Assembly (NCBI GenBank): GCA_048499435.1
Contig: JASNZW010000001.1
Span: 310,001 to 374,000, forward strand
DNA from: DAOTWC01 sp048499435
Lineage (GTDB): Bacteria > Chloroflexota > Anaerolineae > Aggregatilineales > Phototrophicaceae
Length of the DNA stretch: 64,000 bases
Direction: 5' to 3'
This document shows, one piece after another, positions 34,356 through 43,794 of the stretch. How positions within the stretch are numbered: position 1 is the first letter of the stretch; the number at the start of each line of letters is the position of its first letter. The position numbers were made by a program, and so were the translations under genes. The notes under the pieces were generated by a model. The model ran no database searches, had not been told where the DNA came from, and saw only the letters and a list, made by a program, of their open reading frames with translations.

Positions 34356-35813
34356 TCACATCCCCTTCGCCTTCGCCGCGTCCCACAGCGCGTCGAGTTC
34401 GGCCAGCGTGCAGTCGGTCATGGCGCGGCCTGCGGCGGCCACCCCCTGCTCGATATAGCGGAAGCGCCGGTAGAACTTGGCGTTGGCGGCGCGCAGCGCG
34501 CCCTCCGGCTCCACGCCCAGCCAGCGCGCCCAGTTGACCAGCACGAACAGCAGGTCGCCCAGTTCCTCGGCGCGGTCCGCGTCGCTGGCGGTGGCTTCCA
34601 GCTCCGCCAGTTCCTCTTTGAACTTGGCGATCACGTCGTCAATCACCGGCCAGTCGAAATTGGCCTTCGCCGCGCGCGCCTGGTACTGGTGCGCCTGCAG
34701 CAGCGCCGGCAGCGCCTTCGGGATGCTGTCCAGCGCCGACACCTCCGCCGCGCCGCTGGCGGCCTTTTCCTGCCGCTTGAGCGCTTCCCAGTTGGTGACA
34801 ACCTGCGCCGGGCTGCCGGCCACGTCCACATCGCCCCACACGTGCGGGTGGCGGCGAATCATCTTGGCGTTGATCAGGCGCAGCACGTCCGGCATAGTGA
34901 AATCACCGTTCTCGGTGGCGATCTGCGCGTGCAGCACGATCTGCAGCAGCAGGTCGCCCAGCTCGCCGGCCAGCGCCGCCGTGTCGCCGCGATCAATGGT
35001 GTCCAGCACCTCGTAGGCTTCCTCGATCAGGTACTGCCGCAGCGACTCATGCGTCTGCTCGCGGTCCCAGGGGCAGCCTTCCGGCGCGCGCAGGTGCGCG
35101 ATCACCTCTTGAAACTGCTCAAAGCTCGCCATCTGCCCCAGCGCCGGCACGTACAGCGCCGTCGTATGGCCGATGCGCGCGCTGCGGTCAATCTCGTACA
35201 GCGGCAGCCGCTCGACCAGCGCCGCGTCCGTCCCGGCGGCGTGGACAAGCGCGACCGGGAAATCGTCAGGGTACTGGTTCATCAGCGTCAGCTTGACCTC
35301 CGACGCCGCGCCCCGGCTGTAGACCTGGCCCAGCAGCGCCGGGTAATCCGGGTTGATCGGGGGGTGATGCATGGCGGCCAGCGCCAGCGCGTCCAGCACC
35401 TGCAGACCGTCCAGCGCGTCAATTTCCAGCAGGCGCAGCGTCGGCTCAACAAAGCTGATGCCGTTTACGATCTCGACCGCGACGCCGGCCTGCTTCGCCT
35501 CGGCCAGCAGGCGCGTCGTCGTCGCCTCGCCCACCAGCGGGTCGCCAGGGACGCAGTAGACGACATCGCCCAGGCGCGCCACCGCCATCAACTGGCTGAC
35601 GATCATGGCGTAGACCGCCTCAAAATCGACCAGCGATTCGTACAGCTCGTCAAAGCTGTGATAGTGTTTGTCCGGCCCCTGCGGCAGATGGGGCACGCAG
35701 CCGTGCTGCGCCGTCCGCAAGTAGATCATCTGCGCCTGCTGAAGCGCGCACCAGGCGCGGCGCGACAGGTCGTCCGGCGACCCCGGCCCCAGGCCAACGA
35801 TAGTGAGCGTCAC
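34356..35813 (-). CDS. mazG: Tetrapyrrole-methylase/MazG nucleoside triphosphate pyrophosphohydrolase fusion
   Basis: The 485-residue protein joins a SAM-dependent tetrapyrrole-methylase-like domain (about 1-215, starting TIVGLGPGSPDD) to MazG domains, like YabN of Bacillus. The first MazG unit carries CPWDREQTHESLRQYLIEEAYE and GELGDLLLQIVLHA, the EExxE and ExxD metal motifs. The second has EELAELE and EELGDLLFVLVNWARW. MazG hydrolyses NTPs to NMP and pyrophosphate, a housecleaning role. Start is a GTG at 35813 with AAGGAT upstream and a TATAAT box at 35854-35849. The N-terminal methylase role in the fusion is not known. Confidence 0.92.
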   Translation of the reverse strand: MTLTIVGLGPGSPDDLSRRAWCALQQAQMIYLRTAQHGCVPHLPQGPDKHYHSFDELYESLVDFEAVYAMIVSQLMAVARLGDVVYCVPGDPLVGEATTTRLLAEAKQAGVAVEIVNGISFVEPTLRLLEIDALDGLQVLDALALAAMHHPPINPDYPALLGQVYSRGAASEVKLTLMNQYPDDFPVALVHAAGTDAALVERLPLYEIDRSARIGHTTALYVPALGQMASFEQFQEVIAHLRAPEGCPWDREQTHESLRQYLIEEAYEVLDTIDRGDTAALAGELGDLLLQIVLHAQIATENGDFTMPDVLRLINAKMIRRHPHVWGDVDVAGSPAQVVTNWEALKRQEKAASGAAEVSALDSIPKALPALLQAHQYQARAAKANFDWPVIDDVIAKFKEELAELEATASDADRAEELGDLLFVLVNWARWLGVEPEGALRAANAKFYRRFRYIEQGVAAAGRAMTDCTLAELDALWDAAKAKGM

Positions 35814-35848
35814 GGGCGTTTATCCTTGAACGTAGCTGCCAGCCCGCC

Positions 35849-35854
35849 ATTATA
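35849..35854 (-). promoter_or_regulatory. -10 box (TATAAT) for mazG
   Basis: Minus-strand TATAAT at 35854-35849, about 35 bases ahead of the GTG at 35813. Confidence 0.5.
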
Positions 35855-35940
35855 GCAGCGGCGGCGGCGCGCGGGCAGGATGCGTAAGATCGCGGCGCGC
35901 ATCAGCGTCTATTGGCCGTACATCGGTTAATTAGCATAAG

Positions 35941-36786
35941 GTGCACGCAGCAGTGAGCATTGAAGCACAGACCAACCCCACCGCGCCCGAACCGCACACC
36001 CCCGAAGCTGACGTGCTGGTTATCCCGCGCGGCACGTTTAACACCGTTGTCGTCGCGGTCGTCTTTCTGATCGTCGGCGTTGTGATCGGGCTGGCGGTCG
36101 GCGGCCGGTCGGCGCCGCAGGCCGACACGCGCGCGCTGATTGATGAGGCCGTGGCGGCGGCCTTTGACGCGCAGTCCGGCCGCGTGGCGGCGCTGGTCGC
36201 CGAGGCCGTCGCCGCCGCCCAGCCGCCCAGCCTGGACGACCCTAACAGCCGCTTCAACGTCAGCAGCCTGGTGGAGGACCCGGCGCGCGGGCCGGAAGAT
36301 GCCCTCGTGACCGTCATCGAGTTCGCCGACTTCAACTGCGGCTACTGCGGCCGCTGGGCCAACGACACGCTCAACCCGCTGCTGGAAAAGTACGGCGACC
36401 GCGTGCGCTTCGTCTACCGCGATTTCCCCATCCTGGCCGACACCTCCGTCACGGCGGCGCTGGCGGCACAGTGCGCGCAGGATCAGGGCGCGTTCTGGGA
36501 CTACCACACCGCGCTGTTCAGCAACCAGGGCCGCTTCACGCGCGACGAGCTGGTGGGCTACGCCGAACAGCTTAACCTGGACCTGGACGAGTTCAACGCC
36601 TGCATGGATGACCAGCGCCACATGAGCCGCATCGCCGCCGACTACCAGGAAGCGCAGGCGCTGGGCGTGCGCGGCACGCCGGCGTTCTTCGTCAACGGGC
36701 GGCCTATCTCCGGCGCGCAGCCGCTGAGCGTGTTCGAGCGCATTATTGATGAGGAACTGGCCGCCGCCCAGGCCAGCGGTTCCTGA
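35941..36786 (+). CDS. Membrane-anchored DsbA-like thiol oxidoreductase
   Basis: The 281-residue protein has one transmembrane helix (about 34-54), a helical linker (about 60-95) and a DsbA-type thioredoxin domain (about 110-275). The active site is C133-G-Y-C136 in FADFNCGYCGRW, followed by YRDFPIL and the cis-Pro loop VRGTPAFFVNG. This is the disulfide-exchange fold in the extracytoplasmic space, like BdbD/DsbA of Gram-positive bacteria. A GTG at 35941 is used as start; a GTG at 35953 is equally possible since neither has a strong ribosome site. The N-terminal tail is Pro-rich. Confidence 0.88.
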   Translation: MHAAVSIEAQTNPTAPEPHTPEADVLVIPRGTFNTVVVAVVFLIVGVVIGLAVGGRSAPQADTRALIDEAVAAAFDAQSGRVAALVAEAVAAAQPPSLDDPNSRFNVSSLVEDPARGPEDALVTVIEFADFNCGYCGRWANDTLNPLLEKYGDRVRFVYRDFPILADTSVTAALAAQCAQDQGAFWDYHTALFSNQGRFTRDELVGYAEQLNLDLDEFNACMDDQRHMSRIAADYQEAQALGVRGTPAFFVNGRPISGAQPLSVFERIIDEELAAAQASGS

Positions 36787-36792
36787 AGCCGC

Positions 36793-37059
36793 CTATTCCG
36801 GCTGCCACACAACCTTGATCTCAACCGCGTGCCCGCCGCTGTACTGCGCGGGCACGCTGACGTAACCCGCGCTGCCCGGCGCGACCGGCAGCGCGGCCCC
36901 GTTCACCGTGACAGCGACCGCCGCTGACGACAGGCCGGCGCAAATACGCTTATGAACCACTGTATGACGATAAATGTAAACAGAGAAGGCGGCGGGCGGC
37001 GCAGCGTCCAACTTAGCCAATGGTGAGAAGCGCCGCCGGCCGGGCGACGTTTGCCGCAA
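36793..37059 (-). pseudogene. Possible remnant of a glycoside hydrolase (beta-sandwich tail)
   Basis: The minus-strand frame ends in a beta-rich stretch (AVTVNGAALPVAPG, then GYVSVPAQYSGGHAVEIK) that loosely recalls the VNG...GY...W..GD.VEL strands in GH127-type beta-L-arabinofuranosidases. Upstream in the same frame the sequence loses resemblance and no enzyme follows, so it is read as a gene remnant of at most about 45 residues. It may equally be a small hypothetical gene. It fills most of the 345-base gap between the DsbA-like and ABC genes; the rest shows no feature. Confidence 0.3.
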
Positions 37060-37130
37060 GCTGGCGTATACTTTAAGGGCAGTTGTGCGGTGGTGAATGC
37101 TGCGGCAGACGCAGCGGCCGGGGGCAGTTC

Positions 37131-38087
37131 ATGAGCGCGGTGATCGAAACCAAAGACCTGGTGAAGCGCTACGGCAAATTCGCGGCGGTCAACGGCCTGT
37201 CGCTGGCCGTGCCGGAGGGCAGCATTTACGGCTTTGTCGGCCCCAACGGCGCGGGCAAAACAACAACCATGCGCGTGCTCACCACGCTCACGCGGCCCAC
37301 CAGCGGCAGCGCCTGGATAGCGGGCCGTTCCGTGACCGACGAGCCGCGCACCGTCCGCCGCGCCATCGGCTATATGCCGGACGAATTCGGCGTGTACGAC
37401 GATATGCGCGTGTGGGAATACCTGGATTTCTTCGCCGCCTGCTATGACATCCCCGAAAACGAGCGCAAGCCGCTGATTAACGACCTGCTGGAGCTGGTGG
37501 ACCTGGCGCACCGGCGCGAGGACCTGGTGGATAAGCTCAGCCGGGGCATGAAGCAGCGGCTGTCGCTGGCGCGCACGCTGGCCCATGACCCGCAGGTGCT
37601 GATTCTCGATGAGCCGGCGTCCGGCCTGGACCCGCGCGCCCGCGTCGAAATCCGCGAGCTGCTGCTGGAGCTGGCGAAAATGGGCAAGACGATCTTCTTT
37701 TCGTCGCACATCCTGGCGGACGTGGCCGAAATCTGCACGCACATCGGCATTATCGAGGCCGGTCAGATGGTGATGCAGGGCAGCATGGACGAGATGCGCG
37801 CCCAGCTCACGCCGCACCGCGAGATCGTCGTGACGGTCCGCAGCGCCGAGGCCGCCGCAGCGGTGCAGACGCTGCTGGCGGGCGCGCCCGGCGTGCTGGC
37901 GGTCGAGATTCTGGAGCCGCGCGCCGGGCGCTGCCGGGTGCGGGTGGATTTCGCCGGCGACGACGACGGCGTGGCGGCCATCAACCAGCGCCTCGCCGCC
38001 GCCGCTGTGCCGGTGCTGGGCTTCACTGAGGAAACCAAGGACCTGGAATCCATGTTCATGCGGGTTACAAAAGGCGCGGTGACGTAA
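37131..38087 (+). CDS. ABC transporter ATP-binding protein
   Basis: The 318-residue protein is a CcmA/NatA-type ABC ATPase: Walker A GPNGAGKTT, Q-loop region before DEFGVYDDM, signature SRGMKQRLSLAR (LSGGQ equivalent), Walker B VLILDEPASGLDPRAR, and the H-loop SSHIL. A C-terminal extension of about 90 residues follows (DUF4162-type). The ATG at 37131 follows GGGGGCAG; a longer in-frame form would run through non-coding sequence. The permease gene starts directly at its stop, so the two make one exporter. Substrate unknown; ABC-2 systems of this kind move drugs, lipids or peptides. Confidence 0.93.
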   Translation: MSAVIETKDLVKRYGKFAAVNGLSLAVPEGSIYGFVGPNGAGKTTTMRVLTTLTRPTSGSAWIAGRSVTDEPRTVRRAIGYMPDEFGVYDDMRVWEYLDFFAACYDIPENERKPLINDLLELVDLAHRREDLVDKLSRGMKQRLSLARTLAHDPQVLILDEPASGLDPRARVEIRELLLELAKMGKTIFFSSHILADVAEICTHIGIIEAGQMVMQGSMDEMRAQLTPHREIVVTVRSAEAAAAVQTLLAGAPGVLAVEILEPRAGRCRVRVDFAGDDDGVAAINQRLAAAAVPVLGFTEETKDLESMFMRVTKGAVT

Positions 38088-39440
38088 GTGATCGAGGATG
38101 CGGGTGTAGTCGGCTGGGCAGACGCGCCCGGTGAAGCGCTCACCCCGCGCGAAGCCCGCCTTGAGCGCGCGGCGGCGGCGCTGCGCCGGGGCGCGCTGGC
38201 AAACGGCGGCCTGATCGCCGCGCTGCTGGTGGCCGCCTTCCTCGGCGGCAGCCAGCTCGTGCCGGGGATGTTCGCCGCGCTGCACAGCCTGCTGCTGGGG
38301 CGGGTCGCGCTGGCCGACGACGCCGCCGCTGCCGCCGCGATCGTGCTGGCCCTGCTCAACGCCAGCCTGCTGCTGGTGCTGATGGTGGGCGTGCTGGCGC
38401 GCGAAGTGTGGGCGCTGGCCGGCCTGTGGCTGCTGGCCGCCGCCAACATCGCCGCGCTGGCGCTGGCCGGGTTCACGCCGGGGCTGCTCACCGCCGCCGC
38501 CGCTGTGTGGGCGGGCGCGGTTGTCGCGCCTGACGCGCGCGCCTTTCGCTTCAACCCGGTGATGGTCCGCGAGCTGCGCGGGCGGATGCGCGGCGCGCGC
38601 GCCTTCGTCGTGCTCACCGTCTACCTGGGCCTGATGAGCGGCTTCACCGCCCTGCTCTACATGTTCTACACAGCGACCCAGGCGACCGGCTCCGCCGCGT
38701 CGGGCGCGGTGGGCCGCGTGCTGTTCGTGGGGCTGGTGAGCATCGAACTGCTGCTGATTATCTTCATCGCGCCGGCCTTTACCGCCGGGGCGATCACCGG
38801 CGAGCGCGAGCGCCAGACCTACGACCTGCTGCGGACGACGCTGCTGGCCAGCCCGTCGTTCGTGATCGGCAAGCTGGAGTCGGCGCTGGGCTACATCCTG
38901 CTGCTGCTGTTTTCCGCCATCCCGCTGCAAAGCATCGCCTTCCTGTTTGGCGGCGTCAACCTCACCGAGATCGCGCTGGCGTTTGTGATTTTGACGGTGA
39001 CGGCGGTCACGCTGGGCACGGTCGGCATCTATTTCTCAACCGTAACCCCGCGCTCGCTGACCGCCAGCGTGCGCGCGTATGCGGCGGCGCTGGCGGTCAC
39101 GTTCGGCGTGCCGCTGCTGGTCAGCCTGCCGCTGCTGAACGCCTTTGTCGGGGCGGCGGGCGGCTATGGCTCCGGCATCACCGGGTCGCCGGTGGTCGAG
39201 GCGGTGTTCATTTACGTCAGCCTGGCGCTGATCAGCCTCAACCCGGTCGCCGCCGCGCTCACCACGCAGCAGCTTCTGATCGACCGGCAGGTGATCGGCT
39301 TCTGGACGGCCACGCTCAGCAGCGACGGCAGCACGATTCCGCTGGTGTCCCCCTGGATCAGTTTCACCGTAGCCGGGCTGGCGATCTCGACGGCGCTGGT
39401 CGTGCTGGCCGTGCGCCGCATGCGGCAGCCCGCCCCCTGA
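38088..39440 (+). CDS. ABC-2 type transporter permease
   Basis: The 450-residue protein is the membrane partner of the ATPase above. It has a hydrophobic region of about four helices (about 45-150), the segment NPVMVRELRGRMRGARAFVV typical of ABC-2 permeases with a cytoplasmic coupling helix, and a further block of about six helices. The GITGERERQTYDLL stretch is a family landmark. The GTG at 38088 directly abuts the ATPase stop. The extra N-terminal helices are longer than in many ABC-2 permeases. The substrate is unknown. Confidence 0.85.
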   Translation: MIEDAGVVGWADAPGEALTPREARLERAAAALRRGALANGGLIAALLVAAFLGGSQLVPGMFAALHSLLLGRVALADDAAAAAAIVLALLNASLLLVLMVGVLAREVWALAGLWLLAAANIAALALAGFTPGLLTAAAAVWAGAVVAPDARAFRFNPVMVRELRGRMRGARAFVVLTVYLGLMSGFTALLYMFYTATQATGSAASGAVGRVLFVGLVSIELLLIIFIAPAFTAGAITGERERQTYDLLRTTLLASPSFVIGKLESALGYILLLLFSAIPLQSIAFLFGGVNLTEIALAFVILTVTAVTLGTVGIYFSTVTPRSLTASVRAYAAALAVTFGVPLLVSLPLLNAFVGAAGGYGSGITGSPVVEAVFIYVSLALISLNPVAAALTTQQLLIDRQVIGFWTATLSSDGSTIPLVSPWISFTVAGLAISTALVVLAVRRMRQPAP

Positions 39441-39544
39441 TGCGCGCCGCCGCGCCCGGTAATGAACGCGCCGCGCGCCTGCCGGGTATTATTTCGTGAG
39501 TTTCCCTGCCGCGCGACGTGCGCGGCGGTTGAAAGGCAGCAGGT

Positions 39545-41374
39545 ATGGCGACCCAGGCCGCATTCCATGAGCAGCACGAGGCGCTGAGCGCCGTGATCCG
39601 CGCCTGGGAACGGCGGTCGCGGGCGCAGCAAACGCTGCTGTGGCTGCCGTTCGGCATCAGCGCCGGGCTGGCGCTGGGCATTGGCGCGGCGCTGGCCGCG
39701 CGGCTGTTCCCGGTGCTGACCACCCCGCAGGCGGCGCTGCTGGCGCTGCTGGCCCTGGCGCTGGCGGCGGCGGTCACGCTGCTGCTGGCGTGGCTGCGCC
39801 CGCGCTCCACCCTGGACTCAGCCCGCCGTTTCGACCTGCTGTTCGGCCTCAACGAGCGCACCTCTACCGCGCTCGAACTGGCCGCCGGCCGCATCCACAC
39901 GCGCGCTGAGCTGGCGGAGCGCCAGCTTGCCGACGCCTGGGAAGCGGCCCGCGCGGTGGATGCGCGCGCGCGCCTGCCGCTGCGCCCTGGCGGGCGCGCC
40001 TGGCTGCTGCCGGCGGCGCTGGCCGCTGCACTGGCGCTGGCGCTGCTGCTGCCTAACCCCCAGGCCGAGGCCGCCAGCCAGAACGCCGCCCGTGACGCGG
40101 CCCTGGCCGCCGCCCGCGATGACCTGACCGCCCGCACTCAGGACGCCGCCGCCATCAGCGCGCTGGCTGAAGAACAGCGCGCGCCGCTGCTGGAACAGCT
40201 TGACCGCGCCGCCGCCGCGCTCAAAGAGCCGGGCGTGACAGCCGAAGAAGCCTTCGCCGCGCTGGCCGCCGCCGCCGCCGAAATGGACCGCCTGGCGGCT
40301 GAGCTGAGCCGGCAGGCCGGTGACAGCCGCGCCGCCGACCAGCAGGCCGCCGAAGCGCTGCACGCCGCCGCGCCGCCCGCAGGCCAGAGCGCGGACAGCC
40401 AGCCCACAGAGACGATTCCCACGCTGGAACGGACGGCAGAGCAGGCCCCGCAGATGGACGCGCAGCAGCGCGAGGATGCCGCCCGCGCCCTGGAAGCGGC
40501 CGCTGACGCCCTGGAAGCAGCCAATCCACAGGCCGCCGAGGCGCTGCGCGAGGCCGCCGACGCCCTGCGCCGGGGCGACGCGCAGGCGGCGCAGGACGCG
40601 CTCCAGCGCGCCGTCGAGAGCCTGCAGGCGGGCCAGCAGCAGGCGCAGCGCCAGCAGCAGGCGGCGGCGCAGCTCAGCGCTGGCGCGCAGCAGCTTCAGC
40701 AGTCAGCCGATCAGATCGCCCGCAGCCAGGGCCAGCAGCAGGCCGGGCAGCAGCAGGCGGCGCAGATGCAGCAGGGCGGCGAACAGGCCGCCGCCGGGCT
40801 TCAGGCGCTGGGCCAGCAGACAGGCGAACAGGGCCAGGCGGGCCAGCAGGGGCAGGCGGGCGCGGCCAGCCAGCCGGGTGAACAGGGGGGCGAGCAGGGC
40901 CAGCCAGGCGGCGCGCGCGGCGTCCAGCCGGCCCCCGGCCAGGACAGCGCCGAAGCTGGCGCCCGCTCTGACGAGCCGGGCGGCGTAGGCAGCGGCGCGG
41001 GCGACCAGCCGGGCGGCGTGGGCGCTGAGGACAGCGGGCCAGCGGGGCGCGCCGGCGCCGCCGCCACCAATAACCAGCCTGACGGCGCGGGCGTGGGCGA
41101 GTTCGCGGAGGTGTACGCGCCGCAGCGCGTCGGCGGCGAAGGCGGCCCGCAGATCGTGCTGGAGCCGGACAGCAGCGGCCTGCCGGTGACCGAGGGTGAA
41201 TTTTCCGATAACCCCACCGGCGAAGCGCGCGTCCCGTATAATCAGGTTTTTGGCGCTTACAGCCGGTCGGCCAGCCGCGCGCTCAACAGCGGCTATATTC
41301 CGCTGCGGATGCGCGACATCGTGCGCGACTATTTCAGCGCGCTGGAGCCGCGCGCTGGCAGCGGCGGGGAATGA
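39545..41374 (+). CDS. Gln/Ala-rich membrane protein at the head of the MoxR-DUF58-VWA cluster
   Basis: The 609-residue protein has two transmembrane helices (about 32-54 and 58-78), a third at about 150-168, and then a very long Ala/Gln/Glu-rich helical region with coiled-coil character (about 175-400). A Gly/Gln-rich low-complexity part and a short folded C-terminus (about 515-609, with VYAPQRVGGEGG and PYNQVFGAYS) follow. This layout is seen in DUF4175-like proteins that accompany MoxR/DUF58 genes, an assignment by context. The ATG at 39545 follows AAGGCAGCAGG. Its end overlaps the start region of moxR, so these genes are probably one operon. Confidence 0.7.
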   Translation: MATQAAFHEQHEALSAVIRAWERRSRAQQTLLWLPFGISAGLALGIGAALAARLFPVLTTPQAALLALLALALAAAVTLLLAWLRPRSTLDSARRFDLLFGLNERTSTALELAAGRIHTRAELAERQLADAWEAARAVDARARLPLRPGGRAWLLPAALAAALALALLLPNPQAEAASQNAARDAALAAARDDLTARTQDAAAISALAEEQRAPLLEQLDRAAAALKEPGVTAEEAFAALAAAAAEMDRLAAELSRQAGDSRAADQQAAEALHAAAPPAGQSADSQPTETIPTLERTAEQAPQMDAQQREDAARALEAAADALEAANPQAAEALREAADALRRGDAQAAQDALQRAVESLQAGQQQAQRQQQAAAQLSAGAQQLQQSADQIARSQGQQQAGQQQAAQMQQGGEQAAAGLQALGQQTGEQGQAGQQGQAGAASQPGEQGGEQGQPGGARGVQPAPGQDSAEAGARSDEPGGVGSGAGDQPGGVGAEDSGPAGRAGAAATNNQPDGAGVGEFAEVYAPQRVGGEGGPQIVLEPDSSGLPVTEGEFSDNPTGEARVPYNQVFGAYSRSASRALNSGYIPLRMRDIVRDYFSALEPRAGSGGE

Positions 41375-41385
41375 GGAACAGCACA

Positions 41386-42387
41386 ATGACAGACACATCC
41401 GTAACGGCTATTTCGCTTGCGTCCTTCAGCGAGACGGCGCGCGCCGTCGAAGCCGAGGTAGGCCGTGTGATCGTGGGCCAGCGCGAGGTGGTGCGCGGCG
41501 TGCTCATCTGTATCCTGGCCGGGCGCCATGCCCTGCTCGAAGGCGTGCCCGGCCTGGGCAAAACCATGCTCATCCGCGCCCTGGCCGAGGCGCTTGACCT
41601 GAAGTTCGCCCGCATCCAGTTTACGCCCGACCTGATGCCGTCCGACATCACCGGCACAGACATCATGGAGGAAGCCGAGGACGGGCGGCGCGTGTTCCGC
41701 TTCCACCAGGGGCCGATCTTCGCCAACCTGATCCTGGCCGACGAGATCAACCGCGCCACACCCAAAACCCAGTCAGCGCTGCTGGAGGCAATGCAGGAAA
41801 AAACGGTCACTGTCGCCAACCGCAGCTTTGTGTTAGAGCCGCCGTTCTTCGTGCTCGCCACACAGAATCCGCTGGAGATGGAGGGCACGTACCCGCTGCC
41901 CGAAGCCCAACTGGACCGCTTCATGTTCAAGGTGAACGTGGCGTACCCGTCGGTGAGCGACCTGATAAGCATTATTGACCGCACAACCGGCGCTGACAGC
42001 GCCGCGCCGCGCAAGGCCGCCGACGGCCATCAGGTGCTGGCGATGGGCAGCCTGGCGCTGGCGACGCCGGTTGCCAGCCACATCACCGACTATGTCGCCC
42101 GGCTGGTGGTCGCCACCCACCCTGGCGAGCCATCCGCGCCTGACAGCGTCCGCCGTTACGTGCGCTATGGGGCCAGCCCGCGCGGCGCGCAGGCGCTCAT
42201 CATCGGCGCGAAGGTTAACGCGCTGCTGGAAGGCCGTTTCAACGTCGCCTTTGAGGATGTGCAGGCTGTCGCGGCGGCGGCGCTGCGCCACCGGCTGCTG
42301 TTTAACTTTGAGGGGCTGGCCGAAGGCATCAGCCCGGACGCCGTCGTGACGGACCTGCTGGCCGCTGTGCGGAAAACAGGGGCCTGA
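41386..42387 (+). CDS. MoxR-type AAA+ ATPase
   Basis: The 333-residue protein is a complete MoxR ATPase: Walker A GVPGLGKT, Walker B LILADEINRA, sensor-1 ATQNP, and the MEGTYPLPEAQLDRF stretch. The C-terminal lid domain is present. MoxR proteins work as chaperones that insert cofactors or assemble VWA-domain partners, which here follow downstream. The ATG at 41386 is preferred because GAGG lies about ten bases ahead of it; the in-frame ATG at 41371, overlapping the previous stop, has its ribosome site too close. A GNAT gene intervenes before the DUF58 gene. Confidence 0.93.
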   Translation: MTDTSVTAISLASFSETARAVEAEVGRVIVGQREVVRGVLICILAGRHALLEGVPGLGKTMLIRALAEALDLKFARIQFTPDLMPSDITGTDIMEEAEDGRRVFRFHQGPIFANLILADEINRATPKTQSALLEAMQEKTVTVANRSFVLEPPFFVLATQNPLEMEGTYPLPEAQLDRFMFKVNVAYPSVSDLISIIDRTTGADSAAPRKAADGHQVLAMGSLALATPVASHITDYVARLVVATHPGEPSAPDSVRRYVRYGASPRGAQALIIGAKVNALLEGRFNVAFEDVQAVAAAALRHRLLFNFEGLAEGISPDAVVTDLLAAVRKTGA

Positions 42388-42431
42388 AAGCCGGCGTGCG
42401 CCGCCGCTAACCAACCCGGAGGGGAGCCAAC

Positions 42432-42914
42432 GTGACAGCCATTACCCTGCGTGAAATTACCCGCGACAACTGGCGCGAATGCGCCCGGCTGAACACCGCC
42501 GCCGACCAGCGCCGGTTCGTTGCGCCCAATGCGTGGTCGCTGCTGCAGTACCTTTACCAGGACCCTATCGACACGTTCGCGCCTTTCGGCATCTACGCCG
42601 GCGACACGATGGTCGGCTTCGCCATGTACGGCCTGAACGACTTCAGCGGCCAGTTGTCCTGGGAAATCTGGCGCCTGATGATAGATGAGCGCTACCAGCA
42701 TCAGGGTTATGGGCGCGCCGCCCTGCACGCGCTGATCGCGCTCATGAGCGAACGGCTGGGCTGCGCTGAGATTTACATCATGTTCCTGCTGGACAACAGC
42801 GCCGCGCAGGCGCTGTACGAAAGCGTCGGCTTCGTGGACACCGGCATGGTTGAAGATGATGAGAAAATCTACCGGCTGGACCTGAGCGCGTATGTCCGCC
42901 CCGACACTGTTTGA
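42432..42914 (+). CDS. GNAT-family N-acetyltransferase
   Basis: The 160-residue protein is a GNAT acyltransferase. The acetyl-CoA site QGYGRAALHALI (R/Q-x-x-G-x-G/A) is clear, followed by NSAAQALYESVGF, the usual motif B. The start is a GTG at 42432 behind a strong GGAGGGG. It lies within the MoxR-DUF58-VWA cluster, and its last 23 bases overlap the DUF58 start, so it is translationally coupled to it. Family members often modify amines such as polyamines or protein N-termini; the substrate here is unknown and no link to the cluster function is obvious. Confidence 0.88.
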   Translation: MTAITLREITRDNWRECARLNTAADQRRFVAPNAWSLLQYLYQDPIDTFAPFGIYAGDTMVGFAMYGLNDFSGQLSWEIWRLMIDERYQHQGYGRAALHALIALMSERLGCAEIYIMFLLDNSAAQALYESVGFVDTGMVEDDEKIYRLDLSAYVRPDTV

Positions 42915-43791
42915 CGAAGCCACGCGCCGCAAGCTCGAACAGATCACGCTGTGGTCAGCGCGCGTGCGCGCCGGGGTCATGAAAGGCGAACGGCGCTCCA
43001 GCCGGCGCGGCACGAGCATCGAGTTCGCCGACTACCGCCACTACACGCGCGGCGACGACCTGCGCCGCCTGGACTGGAACATCTACGCCCGCCTGCAGCG
43101 CCCGTATATCAAGCTGCTGGAGGACGAGGAAGACCTGGCGGTGCATATCCTGGTGGACACCTCCGCCAGCATGGACTGGCCGCCCGGCGCGGACGCCAGC
43201 GCGAACAAATTCACGTTCGCGCGGCGGGTGGCGGCGGCGCTGGCCTACGTGGCGCTCAACACCAACGACCGCACAGTGCTGCTGGGGGCCAGCAGCCAGC
43301 GCGTCGAGGTGTTTGGCCCGGCGCGCGGGCGCGCGCGCAGCGTCGGCCTGCTGCGCTTCACCGACGAGCTGCGCGCGGGGGGCGTGACCGACCTCAACGA
43401 GGCGCTGACCGCCTATGCGCTGCGCGCCGGGCGGCCCGGCCTGAGCGTCGTCATCAGCGATATGTTCTCGCCGGCGGGCTATCTGGACGGCGTCAACGCG
43501 CTGTTGGGGCGCGGCCATGAAGTCGCCGTGATCCACACGCTCGCGCCGGAGGAGCTGGCGCCGCCGCTGGCGGGCGACCTGCGCCTGATAGATGTCGAAA
43601 CCGGCCAGCCGCAGGAAGTCACGGTGGACGCGCCCATGCGCGACCTGTACAGCCGGCGGCTGGCCGCATGGCTGGACAGCATCCGCGCGGACCTGACGCG
43701 GCGCGGCGCGCATTACGTCCTGGCGGATACCGGCGCGCCCTGGGAAAAGCTGGTGCTGTCGCAGCTCCGCCGCCAGGGATTGGTACGATAA
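42892..43791 (+). CDS. DUF58 (VWA-like) protein
   Basis: The 299-residue protein has the DUF58 core: a basic N-terminal GERRSSRRGTSIEFADYRHY with the GDDLRRLDWNIYAR motif, then a von Willebrand-type fold with ILVDTSASMDW (a MIDAS DxSxS site). DUF58 proteins accompany MoxR and VWA membrane proteins in gene clusters. The ATG at 42892 lies within the GNAT gene in another frame. The gene ends four bases before the next VWA gene. Function of the complex is not established. Confidence 0.92.
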   Translation: MSAPTLFDEATRRKLEQITLWSARVRAGVMKGERRSSRRGTSIEFADYRHYTRGDDLRRLDWNIYARLQRPYIKLLEDEEDLAVHILVDTSASMDWPPGADASANKFTFARRVAAALAYVALNTNDRTVLLGASSQRVEVFGPARGRARSVGLLRFTDELRAGGVTDLNEALTAYALRAGRPGLSVVISDMFSPAGYLDGVNALLGRGHEVAVIHTLAPEELAPPLAGDLRLIDVETGQPQEVTVDAPMRDLYSRRLAAWLDSIRADLTRRGAHYVLADTGAPWEKLVLSQLRRQGLVR

Positions 43792-43794
43792 ACC

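Noticed and set aside
36903..38930. Long minus-strand open frame opposite the ABC transporter genes
   Set aside because: The plus-strand genes have Walker motifs and clear starts; the antisense product is Gln/His/Arg-rich and has no recognisable domain.
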